46,026 bases of DNA from Gammaproteobacteria bacterium (GCA_024636785.1 JAGXGK010000007.1:1-46026), one strand, 5' to 3'; positions 26,374-35,260 are shown, counted from the stretch's first letter. Translations and numbers: made by a program. Notes: a model not told the origin generated them from the letters alone.

Positions 26374-26745
26374 ATGAAAACACATTCAAAATTAATGCTG
26401 GCTACACTGTTACTGCTCTTTTCCTCATCCAGTTTTGCCTGGTGGGGCAACAATAACAATGGCTGGGGAAACGGCTGGAATAACTGGCCGGTCTGGACGC
26501 CCATGTACTGGGCGGAAGAGATCTTTGACGATAATGACTACTACGGTCCCTACGGTTATGGGCCCTATGGTTATCCCGGTTACGGCGGTTATGGTGGATA
26601 CCCCGCGTATGGAGGCTACGGCTATCCCGGCGCTTACGGTGGTGGTTATCCTGCTTATAGCGGTTACGGTTACCCCGCTTACAACACCGCTTACAATTAT
26701 CCCGGCTATGGTGGCTACGGCTACCCCGGCGGCTGGGGCTGGTAA
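26374..26745 (+). CDS. Sulfur globule protein-like secreted Gly/Tyr/Pro-rich protein
   Basis: A 123-residue exported protein. The signal peptide runs to about residue 23 (LLLLFSSSSFAWW). The mature part opens with Asn/Trp/Gly-rich sequence (WWGNNNNGWGNGWNNWP) and continues as ~75 residues of Tyr-Gly-Pro repeats such as GYPGYGGYGGYPAYGGYGYP. This composition matches the sulfur globule envelope proteins (SgpA/SgpB/CV1/CV2 type) of purple and colourless sulfur bacteria, which coat periplasmic sulfur deposits; low-complexity sequence makes the family call tentative. The start at 26374 has GGGGGT upstream; an earlier in-frame ATG at 26287 would spoil the signal peptide. It is monocistronic. Confidence 0.7.
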   Translation: MKTHSKLMLATLLLLFSSSSFAWWGNNNNGWGNGWNNWPVWTPMYWAEEIFDDNDYYGPYGYGPYGYPGYGGYGGYPAYGGYGYPGAYGGGYPAYSGYGYPAYNTAYNYPGYGGYGYPGGWGW

Positions 26746-26762
26746 TTGCGGTAAAGTCGCTT

Positions 26763-26786
26763 CAGGTTTTATTTAAAAGAAACCTG
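26763..26786 (+). terminator. Hairpin after the sulfur-globule-like gene
   Basis: CAGGTTT/AAACCTG stem with a 10-base A/T loop, 18 bp after the stop codon, followed by TTAAT. A plausible terminator, though the T-run is short. Confidence 0.45.
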
Positions 26787-26814
26787 TTAATACGGTATCA
26801 GCTGGTTTTATCGT

Positions 26815-26844
26815 TGCCCGTTGCGCAAGAAAAATGAACGGGCA
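26815..26844. terminator. Hairpin between convergent genes
   Basis: TGCCCGTT/AACGGGCA perfect 8-bp stem with a 14-base loop between the sulfur-globule-like gene and yeeN. It could end transcription from either side. Confidence 0.45.
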
Positions 26845-26886
26845 GTGATGCCCTGAACCCGATTATCGGTGCCTGCATCTCTTGGG

Positions 26887-27612
26887 CTACGATTCGCTGA
26901 GTTCGGCGTCGTGATAGACATTCTGCACGTCATCCAGATCGTTCAGCATCTCCATAAACTTGTTGAACATTTCAACATCATCACCGCTGATCGCGGTGGT
27001 GGCTTTGGGCAGAAACTGGATTTCATCGACTTCAAAATCAATTTCCCCGAAAACATCAATCAGAGCCTGCTTGGCTTTGGCGTATTCGGTGTGGGGTGCG
27101 AAGACAGTGATGATGCCGCCCTCGTTTTCGATGTCGGTGACATCCACGTCCGCCAGCATTAATGCTTCCAGCACCGCCTCTTCGTCGTCGCTCTTAAAAG
27201 CCAGAATGCAGTCATGATCGAACATGTGGCTGACCGCACCCTGGGTTCCGATCTTGCATTTTGTTTTGGTGAAGCAGAGCCGCACATCGCCAAAGGTGCG
27301 GTTGGGGTTATCGGTGAGGCAGTCGATGATGACCATGCAGCTGCCCGGGCCGTAACCTTCATACCGCGCCGGGGAGAAATCCTCGCCGCCGCCACCTTTG
27401 GCCTTGCTGATCGCCTTTTCGATCACATGGCTGGGCACCTGGTCTTTTTTGGCGCGTTCGATCAGTCGGCGCAGGGCCAGATTACCTTCCGGATCGGTGC
27501 CGCCGGCTTTGGCACAGACGTAGATCTCCCGGCCATATTTACTGTAGACCCTGGCATTGGCATCCGAAGTTTTGGCCATGGATTCTTTACGATTTTGGTA
27601 GGCTCTGCCCAT
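26887..27612 (-). CDS. yeeN: YebC/PmpR family protein, YeeN type
   Basis: A 241-residue member of the YebC family, which bind nucleic acid; recent family work links YebC to translation of proline stretches, and older work to transcriptional control. The N-terminus [20 protein letters not shown] is characteristic of the YeeN branch rather than YebC proper (which begins MAGHSKW...). Other conserved segments are [38 protein letters not shown] and [13 protein letters not shown]. It is convergent with the sulfur-globule-like gene. Confidence 0.92.
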   Translation of the reverse strand: MGRAYQNRKESMAKTSDANARVYSKYGREIYVCAKAGGTDPEGNLALRRLIERAKKDQVPSHVIEKAISKAKGGGGEDFSPARYEGYGPGSCMVIIDCLTDNPNRTFGDVRLCFTKTKCKIGTQGAVSHMFDHDCILAFKSDDEEAVLEALMLADVDVTDIENEGGIITVFAPHTEYAKAKQALIDVFGEIDFEVDEIQFLPKATTAISGDDVEMFNKFMEMLNDLDDVQNVYHDAELSES

Positions 27613-27896
27613 GAGGGTGCTGCTCCGCTTGAATTTAGATAAACCTAAATTTTACAGCTTAACTATTTTATAGGGAATCTTTTGCGCAAATTAGCCGGTC
27701 GTGTCTCAGCCTCAACGCATGGTCATGCTCCACAGTCAGGCTGCACTTAATCTCAGGCGGATTTTCCCGTCTTTTCTTCTGGCCATTTCTTTCCTGTTAT
27801 GATTAGCTTTCAACATGGCGCACTGATTCCTGTTTGAGTAGCAACCGGCATCGAGCCTGATTTTTTCCGCCCAATTCAAACAAAAAGAGATTTATC

Positions 27897-28490
27897 ATGA
27901 AACATCCTTTATCCCTGTTTTTTGTTCTTTTATTGAGCGTGACCGGATCGGTACACGCATTTAACGGCTATTACGCTCCTTCCCCTCAGCCTGCGGTGAA
28001 CCCGGTACAGACCATCCAGAACGCCCTGCAAAAACTTCAGGCGTTTGGTGCCGGCGATAAACAGAGTAACCCCGCTCAGCTACGCGGCTTTATTGAAAAT
28101 GAGATCATTCCCCATTTTGCTTTCGACCAGATGACCTACTGGATCGCCGGGCCGTTTGCCCGCCAGATGAGTGCACAAAACATGCAGGAGCTGGAAGCTC
28201 AGGTCAAAAAGACTTTTCTCAACAGCCTCAGCACCCATCTGGGCAGTTATGATGCCGCCACCACGCGGGTAAACTTCAGACCGGTGAACTATCGCAGCCA
28301 GGATGAAGCCGTGGTCAGCGCCCTCATCTACAGCCCCAACCAGCCCCCGGCCAAACTGGATTTCCGTATGAAAGCCCGGAGCAATAATCAGGGCAGCAGC
28401 TGGAAAATCATCGACATTAGCGCCAACGGCATCAGCGCCGCGCTCTATTATCGCCAGCATTTCATCTCCACTTTGCGCCAGTATCGCTAG
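27897..28490 (+). CDS. MlaC/Ttg2D family periplasmic phospholipid-binding protein
   Basis: A 197-residue exported protein with a signal peptide to about residue 21 (TGSVHAF). The rest matches MlaC: IPHFAFDQMTYWIAGPFARQ, the helical LEAQVKKTFLNSLSTHLGSY, and the C-terminal WKIIDISANGISAALYYRQHF, typical of the family's KVyDv.v.GiSl..nyR. MlaC shuttles phospholipids between the outer and inner membranes with MlaFEDB. No mlaFEDB genes are nearby, so this is a stand-alone copy, perhaps linked to a different exporter (e.g. hopanoid-related MlaC homologues). AAGAGA precedes the ATG. Confidence 0.85.
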   Translation: MKHPLSLFFVLLLSVTGSVHAFNGYYAPSPQPAVNPVQTIQNALQKLQAFGAGDKQSNPAQLRGFIENEIIPHFAFDQMTYWIAGPFARQMSAQNMQELEAQVKKTFLNSLSTHLGSYDAATTRVNFRPVNYRSQDEAVVSALIYSPNQPPAKLDFRMKARSNNQGSSWKIIDISANGISAALYYRQHFISTLRQYR

Positions 28491-28578
28491 CCGGGGCTTT
28501 GCCTGAATATCGCGATAACTAATACGTCGCGCCGGCTGTGCCCGGCTAACGCCCTGAATGGGCATTGAGCCCGTAGTA

Positions 28579-28893
28579 ATGATGAACAATATATTCGACG
28601 CCATTCCCGAAAAGTTCGATGCCGAGATATTGACTCGCCTGATTGATAATGAAGCGGTAAAAATCGAACGCATCGTCTCCAGGGGCCACAGTTCGCCGGA
28701 CTCCGGCTGGTATGATCAAAATGAAAATGAATGGGTCATGCTGATCCAGGGCGAAGCCACGCTGGCCTTTGCGGATAAGCCGTCGATCACTTTGTGCGCG
28801 GGTGATTTCGTCAATATTCCGGCGCATACTAAACACCGGGTGGACTGGACCACCTCAGAGACCGAAACCATCTGGCTGGCGGTGCATTATTAA
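28579..28893 (+). CDS. Cupin domain protein
   Basis: A ~104-residue single-domain cupin. The family pattern is visible as ENEWVMLIQGEATLAF followed by GDFVNIPAHTKHRVDW. The second cupin motif (GDFVxIPAHTxHR) keeps the metal-binding His, while the first lacks a full HxH, so metal binding is uncertain. It may be a small stress or sugar-binding cupin; no function is assigned. The start could be 28558, 28579 or 28582; the family's usual N-terminus (MNNIF..IP) favours 28579 or 28582. No convincing Shine-Dalgarno is seen. Confidence 0.82.
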   Translation: MMNNIFDAIPEKFDAEILTRLIDNEAVKIERIVSRGHSSPDSGWYDQNENEWVMLIQGEATLAFADKPSITLCAGDFVNIPAHTKHRVDWTTSETETIWLAVHY

Positions 28894-28969
28894 GCCGCCT
28901 GCTACAAACGCTGATACAGTGCAACCCCGAGCCGCCCTTAACCTTAAACCGATCTATCAGGAGCTATAA

Positions 28970-29164
28970 ATGGAACCCCTTATTATCAGCGTATTATTTC
29001 TCGCTGCCTTTCTGCTGCTGCCGTTCTGGAAAATATTTACCCGAGCCGGGCTGAACCCCTATCTCAGCCTGATCGTGCTGATTCCGTTTTTTGGTTTCCT
29101 CATCGGCTGCCTTATCCTGGCGGTGTCTGACTGGAATATTAAACCTCAGACCAAAAGGCTCTAA
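28970..29164 (+). CDS. Small two-helix membrane protein (tandem copy 1)
   Basis: A 64-residue hydrophobic protein with two TM segments (about 3-20 and 34-54) and a short charged tail. AGGAG precedes the ATG at good spacing. The central AGLNPYLSLIVLIPFFGFL and the trailing LAVSDW are echoed in the next gene (AGFSRWWALCLFLPMVNIL, then AFAFVVWP), so the two are likely paralogues from duplication. The function is unknown. Confidence 0.75.
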   Translation: MEPLIISVLFLAAFLLLPFWKIFTRAGLNPYLSLIVLIPFFGFLIGCLILAVSDWNIKPQTKRL

Positions 29165-29166
29165 TT

Positions 29167-29370
29167 ATGATTATCAATCTCTGGCAACTGGCTTTTCTGA
29201 TTATATTACTGCTGTTATCGACCACGATTCTGAACAAGGCCGGTTTCTCCCGCTGGTGGGCACTGTGCCTTTTTCTGCCGATGGTGAACATTCTGATGAT
29301 CTGGGCGTTTGCCTTTGTCGTCTGGCCGGCAGAAAAAGCGGAATCGGACCGGCTCGAGCAGGATCAATAA
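29167..29370 (+). CDS. Small two-helix membrane protein (tandem copy 2)
   Basis: A 67-residue protein with two TM segments (about 3-20 and 28-52) and an acidic tail (AEKAESDRLEQDQ). It starts two bases after the stop of its probable paralogue, so the pair is translationally linked. Shared pattern: A-G-[LF]-[NS]-x5-L-x3-P, then a second helix ending in Trp. They may form a hetero-oligomer, which is only an inference from the pairing. Confidence 0.72.
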   Translation: MIINLWQLAFLIILLLLSTTILNKAGFSRWWALCLFLPMVNILMIWAFAFVVWPAEKAESDRLEQDQ

Positions 29371-29481
29371 CTCTCATCTTTTATACTAATCCGTGCTAAA
29401 TTTTCACCCGGTAAAAAACCTGTATAACCTCCGACCGCCAATACTGCGGCGGCCATTAAAATAATCCGAACATTCTAATTT

Positions 29482-30105
29482 ATGATATCAGCAAGAGAAG
29501 CTCTCAAACGTCTGCAGGAAGGCAATCAACGCTTTGTCTCCAATGAATGCCACAACCTGTCACTGAGCGATTCCCAGCGCGCCGAACTGTCGAAAGAACA
29601 GACCCCGCTGGCGATCATTCTGGGCTGCTCCGATTCGCGGGTGCCTGCCGAGATCGTCTTTGATCAGGGGCTGGGTGACCTGTTCGTGATTCGTGTCGCG
29701 GGCAATATTGTGGCACCCTCGCAAATCGGCAGTGTCGAATTCGCCGCCTCGCGTTTTGGCACGCCGCTGGTGGTGGTGCTGGGCCATTCTCAGTGTGGTG
29801 CCATTCTGGCTACACTGGAAGCGTTGCAGCAGCCGAGCGAAAACCAGTCGCGAAATGTGCGCTCCATTGTCGATCGAGTTCGCCCCTCGGTGGAGGCGTT
29901 GCTGGCCACAGACCTCAAAAATGACCATCAAGAGCTGGTAAGGCAGTCGGTGCGCGCCAACATCCGCGCTTCGGTGAGCCATCTGCGCCACGGCTCGGAA
30001 CTGCTCGAACAACTCATCGACGCCGATAAGCTGATTGTTGTCGGTGCTGAATATTCGCTGGAGACCGGCCAGGTTGAATTCTTCGACAGCATGCCGGAGG
30101 CGTGA
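29482..30105 (+). CDS. Beta-class carbonic anhydrase
   Basis: Interconverts CO2 and bicarbonate. It has 207 residues; the zinc ligands are visible as Cys in GCSDSRVPAE (CxDxR motif), and His and Cys in GHSQCGAI. RVAGNIV and SVEFAA are also typical. There is no signal peptide, so it is cytosolic. In a probable autotroph it could supply bicarbonate or CO2 to carboxylases, but no carbon-fixation gene is adjacent. It is monocistronic in appearance, and no strong ribosome site is seen. Confidence 0.95.
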   Translation: MISAREALKRLQEGNQRFVSNECHNLSLSDSQRAELSKEQTPLAIILGCSDSRVPAEIVFDQGLGDLFVIRVAGNIVAPSQIGSVEFAASRFGTPLVVVLGHSQCGAILATLEALQQPSENQSRNVRSIVDRVRPSVEALLATDLKNDHQELVRQSVRANIRASVSHLRHGSELLEQLIDADKLIVVGAEYSLETGQVEFFDSMPEA

Positions 30106-30205
30106 TCACTACTCACCACGCCCGATAGCGATGTTATTTTTGTGCCCTCGCTTTAAGCGACGGGCATTACACTACTCGCGTTTTTCTGCTGACAGGGAAT
30201 AAATA

Positions 30206-30691
30206 ATGCAAGCACCACGTTCACACGCGCGACTCAGGCGCTTCATCAGAGAAATCATGTTGCATACGCCCTTTACCAAAATGGTGTATCTTTTAATCAT
30301 TCTTTGGCTGCTTTTTTCCACCGCCCTGTATCTGGCCGAGCGGGGAGCTGAAGCGGCGACTCTACATTCATACAGCGAGGCGCTGTACTGGGGCGTCGCC
30401 GCCTTTTCCACAGCGGGCATTGCCGATACGCCTTCATCCGGCTTCGCCCAGTTAATCGGAGGACTCTGGATAGTGATTGGTTCGATGCTCTTTTTCGGCA
30501 CCATCGTTGCTACCATTACCACCTATTTCTCACGGCCCATGCAGCTGCCGCATAAAAAAATCATCGATACCATCGAATACAATCTGGAGCAGCTGAATGA
30601 GCTCTCGGTGGATGATCTGGATTTACTGAAGGAAACCGTGGACACGCTGATTACCCGCGTGGAACGCCTGAAGGAAAAAAGTCAGCATTAG
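30206..30691 (+). CDS. Two-TM ion-channel-like protein with atypical selectivity filter
   Basis: A 161-residue protein with the layout of an Ion_trans_2 potassium channel subunit: TM1 (about 25-45), pore-helix segment (57-68), filter region and TM2 (about 82-105), then a cytosolic helical tail (115-160) that may form a coiled coil. Where K+ channels have TVGYGD this protein reads TAGIADT (69-75), so the Tyr/Phe and second Gly are lost and K+ selectivity is doubtful. It may be a non-selective or regulatory pore. No RCK/cyclic-nucleotide domain is present. Confidence 0.75.
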   Translation: MQAPRSHARLRRFIREIMLHTPFTKMVYLLIILWLLFSTALYLAERGAEAATLHSYSEALYWGVAAFSTAGIADTPSSGFAQLIGGLWIVIGSMLFFGTIVATITTYFSRPMQLPHKKIIDTIEYNLEQLNELSVDDLDLLKETVDTLITRVERLKEKSQH

Positions 30692-30711
30692 GAGGCTGAT
30701 CGCAGTCTGTT

Positions 30712-31116
30712 TTATTCGTGTCCGGCCACCTTATTAGCTTTCTGACAGTGCCATCCGCCTGCCATGCTCGCGCCTACGGCCAGTATAAATATTACAACAC
30801 CGGTAATGGTCAGACTCGCATATTCCAGAGTCGGTATGATCATACCACTGGAGGTTAATACGCCCACGGCTAGAGCATGCAACAGCACCCTTTCTCCGGC
30901 GATGTCGGCGGTGATGTAGCCACCGATAAACATGATCACCACAAACACAGGAATGCCGACAAGGTATCTGAAAATGCCGCTGATCTCATGCAGGTAGGGA
31001 TAGCTTTTTGCCAGCGCATTGTAGCCCACGGCTATAAATATATAGGCCAGCTGTAGCAGTAATATTACGACTACAATGAACAGGCTGCCAAGCACAATGG
31101 CTTTTATACTTTTCAT
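30712..31116 (-). CDS. Hypothetical four-TM membrane protein
   Basis: A 134-residue integral membrane protein with hydrophobic segments at about 8-32, 50-70, 80-95 and 102-122. It is not recognised by family, but resembles the small DUF-type membrane proteins with a GGYITADIAGER loop. It is convergent with the channel-like gene, 20 bp apart end to end. The start ATG at 31116 has weak upstream signals. Confidence 0.65.
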   Translation of the reverse strand: MKSIKAIVLGSLFIVVVILLLQLAYIFIAVGYNALAKSYPYLHEISGIFRYLVGIPVFVVIMFIGGYITADIAGERVLLHALAVGVLTSSGMIIPTLEYASLTITGVVIFILAVGASMAGGWHCQKANKVAGHE

Positions 31117-31352
31117 GGACGGCTTCTTAAAAAATCACTGACTAAACGAAGTTTACGCCTGCCCGTTCGGTTCGCTCTGACCTACATCAACAACGCAGTG
31201 GTTGCGCCGGGCCAGCGTCGAATTCACTCATAGTCAGCAGGTACATTCATACGCATGAGGGTGTAGGATAATAGACAAATTCGCAGGGTGTCTCGCACTG
31301 CTGAATGCCTTGTTTACAACTTGTAATTATCTGTATCAAAGGAGCCCGCATT

Positions 31353-32402
31353 ATGATCGACATTCAAAGCCAGCTGGGCGAGGAAGCGGAATCGCTGCTC
31401 GACCATCGTTGCACCACCATACCCAAAGAGAACATTCATGCGCCGGGGCCGGACTATATCGACCGTATCGTCGCGCACAAGAACCGCAAGCCCGGTGTGC
31501 TGCGCAACCTCAGTGCTTTCTATAATCACGGGCGGCTCGCGGGCACCGGCTATCTCTCCCTGCTGCCGGTCGATCAGGGCGTCGAGCACTCTGCGGGCGC
31601 CTCGTTTGCGCCCAACCCGGCGTTTTTTGACCCCGCCAAAATCATCGAGCTGGCGCTTGAAGGCGGCTGCAACGGCGTCGCTTCCACTCTCGGCGTGCTC
31701 AACAGCGTGGCGCGCGATTACGTCCACAAAATTCCCTTTATCGTCAAGATCAATCACAACGAGCTGCTGAGCTATCCGAATATCTACGACCAGACCCTGT
31801 TCGCCAGCGTCGAGCAGGCTTTTGACATGGGCGCGGCGGCGGTGGGCGCGACCGTCTACTTTGGTTCAGGCGAATCCCGCCGGCAGATTCAGGAGATCAG
31901 CGAAGCCTTTCAGCATGCTCACGAACTCGGCATGGTCACCGTGCTCTGGGCCTATCTGCGCAACAGCGCCTTTAAACACGAAAGCGTGGATTATCATGTT
32001 GCCGCCGACCTTACCGGTCAGGCCAATCATCTGGCGGCGACCATCGACGCCGACATCATCAAGCAGAAGCAGGCGCAGAATAACGGCGGCTATAACGCCC
32101 TAAATTTCGGCAAAACGCACCCCGATGTCTACAGCAAACTCACCAGCGATCATCCCGTCGATCTGGTGCGTTATCAGGTGGCCAACTGTTTTATGGGCCG
32201 AACCGGCATGATCAATTCCGGTGGTGCCTCGGGCGAAGATGATCTACATCAGGCGGTGCGCACGGCGGTGATCAACAAACGCGCCGGCGGCATGGGCATG
32301 ATTTCGGGGCGCAAGGCATTCCAGAAACCGATGGCCGAAGGCGTCAAGTTGCTCAACGCCATTCAGGACGTCTACCTCTCGGATCAGGTGACTGTGGCCT
32401 GA
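31353..32402 (+). CDS. fbaB: Class I fructose-bisphosphate aldolase, FbaB/DhnA type
   Basis: Cleaves or forms fructose-1,6-bisphosphate in glycolysis and gluconeogenesis. It has 349 residues (E. coli FbaB 350). Signature parts: [51 protein letters not shown], the Schiff-base lysine region DADIIKQKQ, and [15 protein letters not shown]. The start has an AAAGGAG Shine-Dalgarno, 11 bases before the ATG; the extension to 31305 is out of family. It is followed by pyruvate kinase, making a small central-carbon block. Confidence 0.95.
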   Translation: MIDIQSQLGEEAESLLDHRCTTIPKENIHAPGPDYIDRIVAHKNRKPGVLRNLSAFYNHGRLAGTGYLSLLPVDQGVEHSAGASFAPNPAFFDPAKIIELALEGGCNGVASTLGVLNSVARDYVHKIPFIVKINHNELLSYPNIYDQTLFASVEQAFDMGAAAVGATVYFGSGESRRQIQEISEAFQHAHELGMVTVLWAYLRNSAFKHESVDYHVAADLTGQANHLAATIDADIIKQKQAQNNGGYNALNFGKTHPDVYSKLTSDHPVDLVRYQVANCFMGRTGMINSGGASGEDDLHQAVRTAVINKRAGGMGMISGRKAFQKPMAEGVKLLNAIQDVYLSDQVTVA

Positions 32403-32466
32403 TCACCGGCGCGCTTGTAACGAAAACGAACAGTCGCTCCGGTGCTTTAGAGCACGCGGAGTCATC

Positions 32467-32491
32467 GCAGGCCGGTTATTAAATGGCCTGC
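32467..32491. terminator. Hairpin between aldolase and pyruvate kinase genes
   Basis: GCAGGCC/GGCCTGC stem with an 11-base A/T-rich loop, 65 bp past the aldolase stop. It lacks a long T-run. It could terminate fbaB transcription or act in the leader of pyk. Confidence 0.4.
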
Positions 32492-32540
32492 TTAATGCTA
32501 TATTACCCGCCGCTCTATTTTTTCGCGTCGGGACAACCGT

Positions 32541-33998
32541 ATGAATGTAAATCAGTTAGAAAAAACGGCTCTGTACTGGCGCCGCACAAAAATCGTCGCC
32601 ACCCTGGGGCCCGCCACCAGCACCGCCTCCATGGTGGAAAAACTAATCAAGGCGGGGGTAAATGTCTTTCGCCTGAACATGTCACACGGCAATCACCAGC
32701 AGCATCGAGATGCTTTCCAGCTGGTGCGGGATACCGCCGCCGGCATGAATCAGCATGTCGCCGTGCTCATGGATTTGTGCGGCCCTAAAATCCGCACCGG
32801 TAAATTCAAAGACGGCGGCATCAGTCTGAAAAGAAATTCAACGGCCCTGATCAGATGCGACATCACCACCGGCGATGAGGGAGTGATTGCTTCGCAGTAC
32901 ACCCAGCTTTATAAAGATGTCAAAAAGGGCGAGCGCATATTGCTTGATGATGGCAATCTCGAATTACGGGTGGAAAAGATCTCCGGCCAGACGATCAGCT
33001 GCAAGGTTATTCATGGCGGCATATTGAAAGACAACAAAGGCATTAACCTGCCTGACTCCAAAGTGTCTGTTTCCAGCTTCACCGCCAAAGACAAGAAAGA
33101 CGTCAAGCTTGCCATGGAGCTGGGTGCGGATTTCGTGGCGCTGAGTTTTGTGCGTAACGGCAGAGACATTCTCGTGCTGGATAGCTACATGAAAAAAAAT
33201 GGCGTGCAGATTCCCATCATTGCAAAAATAGAAAAGCCCGAAGCGATCACCAACATCGACAGCATTCTTGATGCCTCCTACGGACTTATGATTGCACGCG
33301 GTGATCTGGGAATCGAGCTTCCCGCCGAACAGGTGCCCCTGATTCAAAAAGAGCTCATCTGCATGGCTCGCGAGCGTAACTGTCCGGTGATTGTTGCCAC
33401 TCAGATGCTCGAATCCATGATCGAACATTCCCGCCCTACCCGCGCAGAAGTCGGCGATGTCGCCAACGCCGCGCTTTTGGGCAGCGATGCGGTGATGCTC
33501 TCCGGTGAAACTGCGGTCGGCAAATACCCCGTGCTGGCGGTTAAAATGATGGACCGGGTGCTGCGCGAAATTGAAGCGCATCAATGGCAGCACAATAATT
33601 TTGGTGGCCGCGACAATCAGGTTACCAATCCCGACAGAATCTCGGTACGCAAAGCGGTAGCCTCCGCAGCCACCTCGCTGGCGCAGGATCTTAAACTTCA
33701 GGGCATTATTGTGCCCACCGCCAGCGGCACCACCGCCCAGATTATCGCGGCCAGCCGGCCGACCTCGCCTCTGCTCGGGGTCTCTTCCCGTAGCCACATC
33801 TGCCGCAAACTGGCCCTGCACTGGGGCGTTATTCCCATAGAAGCCGATGAGAACCAGACCCATGACTGGAAAACACTCAGTCAGTCCATCTCCAAATATT
33901 GCCACCTCACCAAAACCGGTAACACCGTGTTGCTGGTCTCCGGCTTTAATGAAGACCCGGCTCTGAATGAACCTGCAATGAAAATACTGAAGGTATAA
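32541..33998 (+). CDS. pyk: Pyruvate kinase
   Basis: Phosphoenolpyruvate + ADP to pyruvate + ATP. At 485 residues it is the usual length (PykA ~480). Seen: RTKIVATLGPATSTASMVEK (N-terminal barrel), VFRLNMSHG, MDLCGPKIRTG, the active-site lysine in IIAKIEKPEAI, MIARGDLGIELP, ATQMLESMI and DAVMLSGETAVGKYP, then the C-terminal regulatory domain (from ~360). It follows fbaB with a 138-bp gap and precedes a coupled three-gene set after 45 bp, so it may head that operon. Confidence 0.96.
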   Translation: MNVNQLEKTALYWRRTKIVATLGPATSTASMVEKLIKAGVNVFRLNMSHGNHQQHRDAFQLVRDTAAGMNQHVAVLMDLCGPKIRTGKFKDGGISLKRNSTALIRCDITTGDEGVIASQYTQLYKDVKKGERILLDDGNLELRVEKISGQTISCKVIHGGILKDNKGINLPDSKVSVSSFTAKDKKDVKLAMELGADFVALSFVRNGRDILVLDSYMKKNGVQIPIIAKIEKPEAITNIDSILDASYGLMIARGDLGIELPAEQVPLIQKELICMARERNCPVIVATQMLESMIEHSRPTRAEVGDVANAALLGSDAVMLSGETAVGKYPVLAVKMMDRVLREIEAHQWQHNNFGGRDNQVTNPDRISVRKAVASAATSLAQDLKLQGIIVPTASGTTAQIIAASRPTSPLLGVSSRSHICRKLALHWGVIPIEADENQTHDWKTLSQSISKYCHLTKTGNTVLLVSGFNEDPALNEPAMKILKV

Positions 33999-34043
33999 TT
34001 CCATGCCCTACCCGTCCAACTTTATTTTCCGACTGATTATATT

Positions 34044-34445
34044 ATGAACAACAGCATTGTAGTCAGCGCCGAGTTCTACTTCAAAGGCGAGAAATATACC
34101 CCCTCCATGGTCATTGATCTGGATGAACACATAAGGTCCGAAAACTCTGATGAAGCCCTCCATCTGTTGCTCGCCAAAAATAATAGCATCGACATTTACT
34201 CTTATGAGTACGAAGTTTTGCTGGATCAGCCCCTGCGGTTTTCCGATGCCGAAGGCATGGCCAGGCACTTTCTGAATGAGACCGATTTTGACTTTGCCGC
34301 TTTTGCCCAGGCCTGTCAGCAGGAGAGTATTCTGGAAACCATCACCGATATCGCACGCACCCATCTGGCGGTGACCGACCTGTCTACCCGACCCGAATTA
34401 AAGGCGGCACTGATCGAGGCCTTCGAACAGGGTCGAAAGTTATGA
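34044..34445 (+). CDS. Conserved hypothetical protein, first gene of a coupled trio
   Basis: A 133-residue soluble acidic protein, not recognised. The N-terminal half reads as beta strands (IVVSAEFYFKGEKYTPSMVI) and the C-terminal half as helices (FDFAAFAQACQQ, then RPELKAALIEAFEQGRK). It overlaps the DUF2288 gene by 4 bases (ATGA), a sign of translational coupling, and starts 45 bp after pyk. Confidence 0.75.
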   Translation: MNNSIVVSAEFYFKGEKYTPSMVIDLDEHIRSENSDEALHLLLAKNNSIDIYSYEYEVLLDQPLRFSDAEGMARHFLNETDFDFAAFAQACQQESILETITDIARTHLAVTDLSTRPELKAALIEAFEQGRKL

Positions 34446-34753
34446 CGGATATCGAAACGGATTCCATCCAGCAGCAAATCGTTGCGGAAACTTCCAAAAT
34501 CGCCTGGCACGAGCTGCAATATTTCTTCGCCAGCGGCATGGCGGTTTTCGTCGCCGAACAGCTGGATCTGGTCGAAGTCGCGACCTGTTTCGCCGAGGAC
34601 AACAGACCCATGGTGGAAAAATGGATGCAGGAAAAACTTGTTATGCCCGTGCCCGATGAGCAGGCAAAAATCTGGTATGAAAATGATGCTACAGTGTGGG
34701 CAGTAGTGGTTAAGCCCTGGATTCTGGTGCAACCGCTGCAGGCTTCGCAATGA
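34442..34753 (+). CDS. DUF2288 family protein
   Basis: A 103-residue soluble protein matching DUF2288 by ETSKIAWHELQYFFASG, LDLVEVATCFAEDN and the C-terminal WAVVVKPWILVQP. The function is unknown. It overlaps by 4 bases both the gene before and the HIT gene after, so the three products are likely made in fixed ratio. Confidence 0.88.
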   Translation: MTDIETDSIQQQIVAETSKIAWHELQYFFASGMAVFVAEQLDLVEVATCFAEDNRPMVEKWMQEKLVMPVPDEQAKIWYENDATVWAVVVKPWILVQPLQASQ

Positions 34754-35172
34754 GCGACTTTCAGCTCGACCCGCAACTGGTGCGCGACTGTTTTGTACTG
34801 GGCCGGATTAAAAGCACCCGCCTACTGTTGCTCAACAATGCGCTGCTGCCCTGGTTCATTCTCGTGCCGGAGACCACTGCCTATGAGATTTATGAACTGC
34901 CACAGGCTCAGCAACACGAGTTGCTGGAGGAGATAAACATTATTTCCAATCACCTCAAGCAGAATTACGCGGTCGATAAACTCAACATCGCCGCCATCGG
35001 CAATGTTGTCAGCCAGATGCACATTCACGTGGTAGCTCGACGTGTCGATGATTTCTGCTGGCCGGGTGTGGTCTGGGGCACAAACCGGAAACAGCCTTAT
35101 CGGGATAATGAAGTTCAGCAGATAAAATCCCGGCTGACTGAAATGCTCGCCGGTATTTTTGTCGCGCAATAG
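34750..35172 (+). CDS. HIT-family (histidine triad) nucleotide-binding protein
   Basis: A 140-residue HIT-fold protein. The triad is visible in SQMHIHVVARRVDD (H-x-H-x-x, with the terminal His of HxHxHxx replaced: the motif reads MHIHVVAR), typical of the HIT branch found with DUF2288. It starts in the ATGA overlap with that gene. HIT proteins hydrolyse nucleoside phosphoramidates or dinucleotides; the substrate is unknown. The loss of the third His may reduce catalysis. Confidence 0.9.
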   Translation: MSDFQLDPQLVRDCFVLGRIKSTRLLLLNNALLPWFILVPETTAYEIYELPQAQQHELLEEINIISNHLKQNYAVDKLNIAAIGNVVSQMHIHVVARRVDDFCWPGVVWGTNRKQPYRDNEVQQIKSRLTEMLAGIFVAQ

Positions 35173-35260
35173 CTGCTACTCAACCAGCAATGACACTACC
35201 CAATGTATCCGACAATCATTCAGGTATTTATTAATCTAATTATGATTTCATTTTACTGAC

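Noticed and set aside
28080-28673. 197-codon minus-strand ORF opposite mlaC and cupin genes
   Set aside because: Covers two well-recognised genes on the other strand; the translation has no family signature or start signal.
32964-34004. 346-codon minus-strand ORF opposite pyk
   Set aside because: Shadow of the pyruvate kinase reading frame; composition unlike real proteins.
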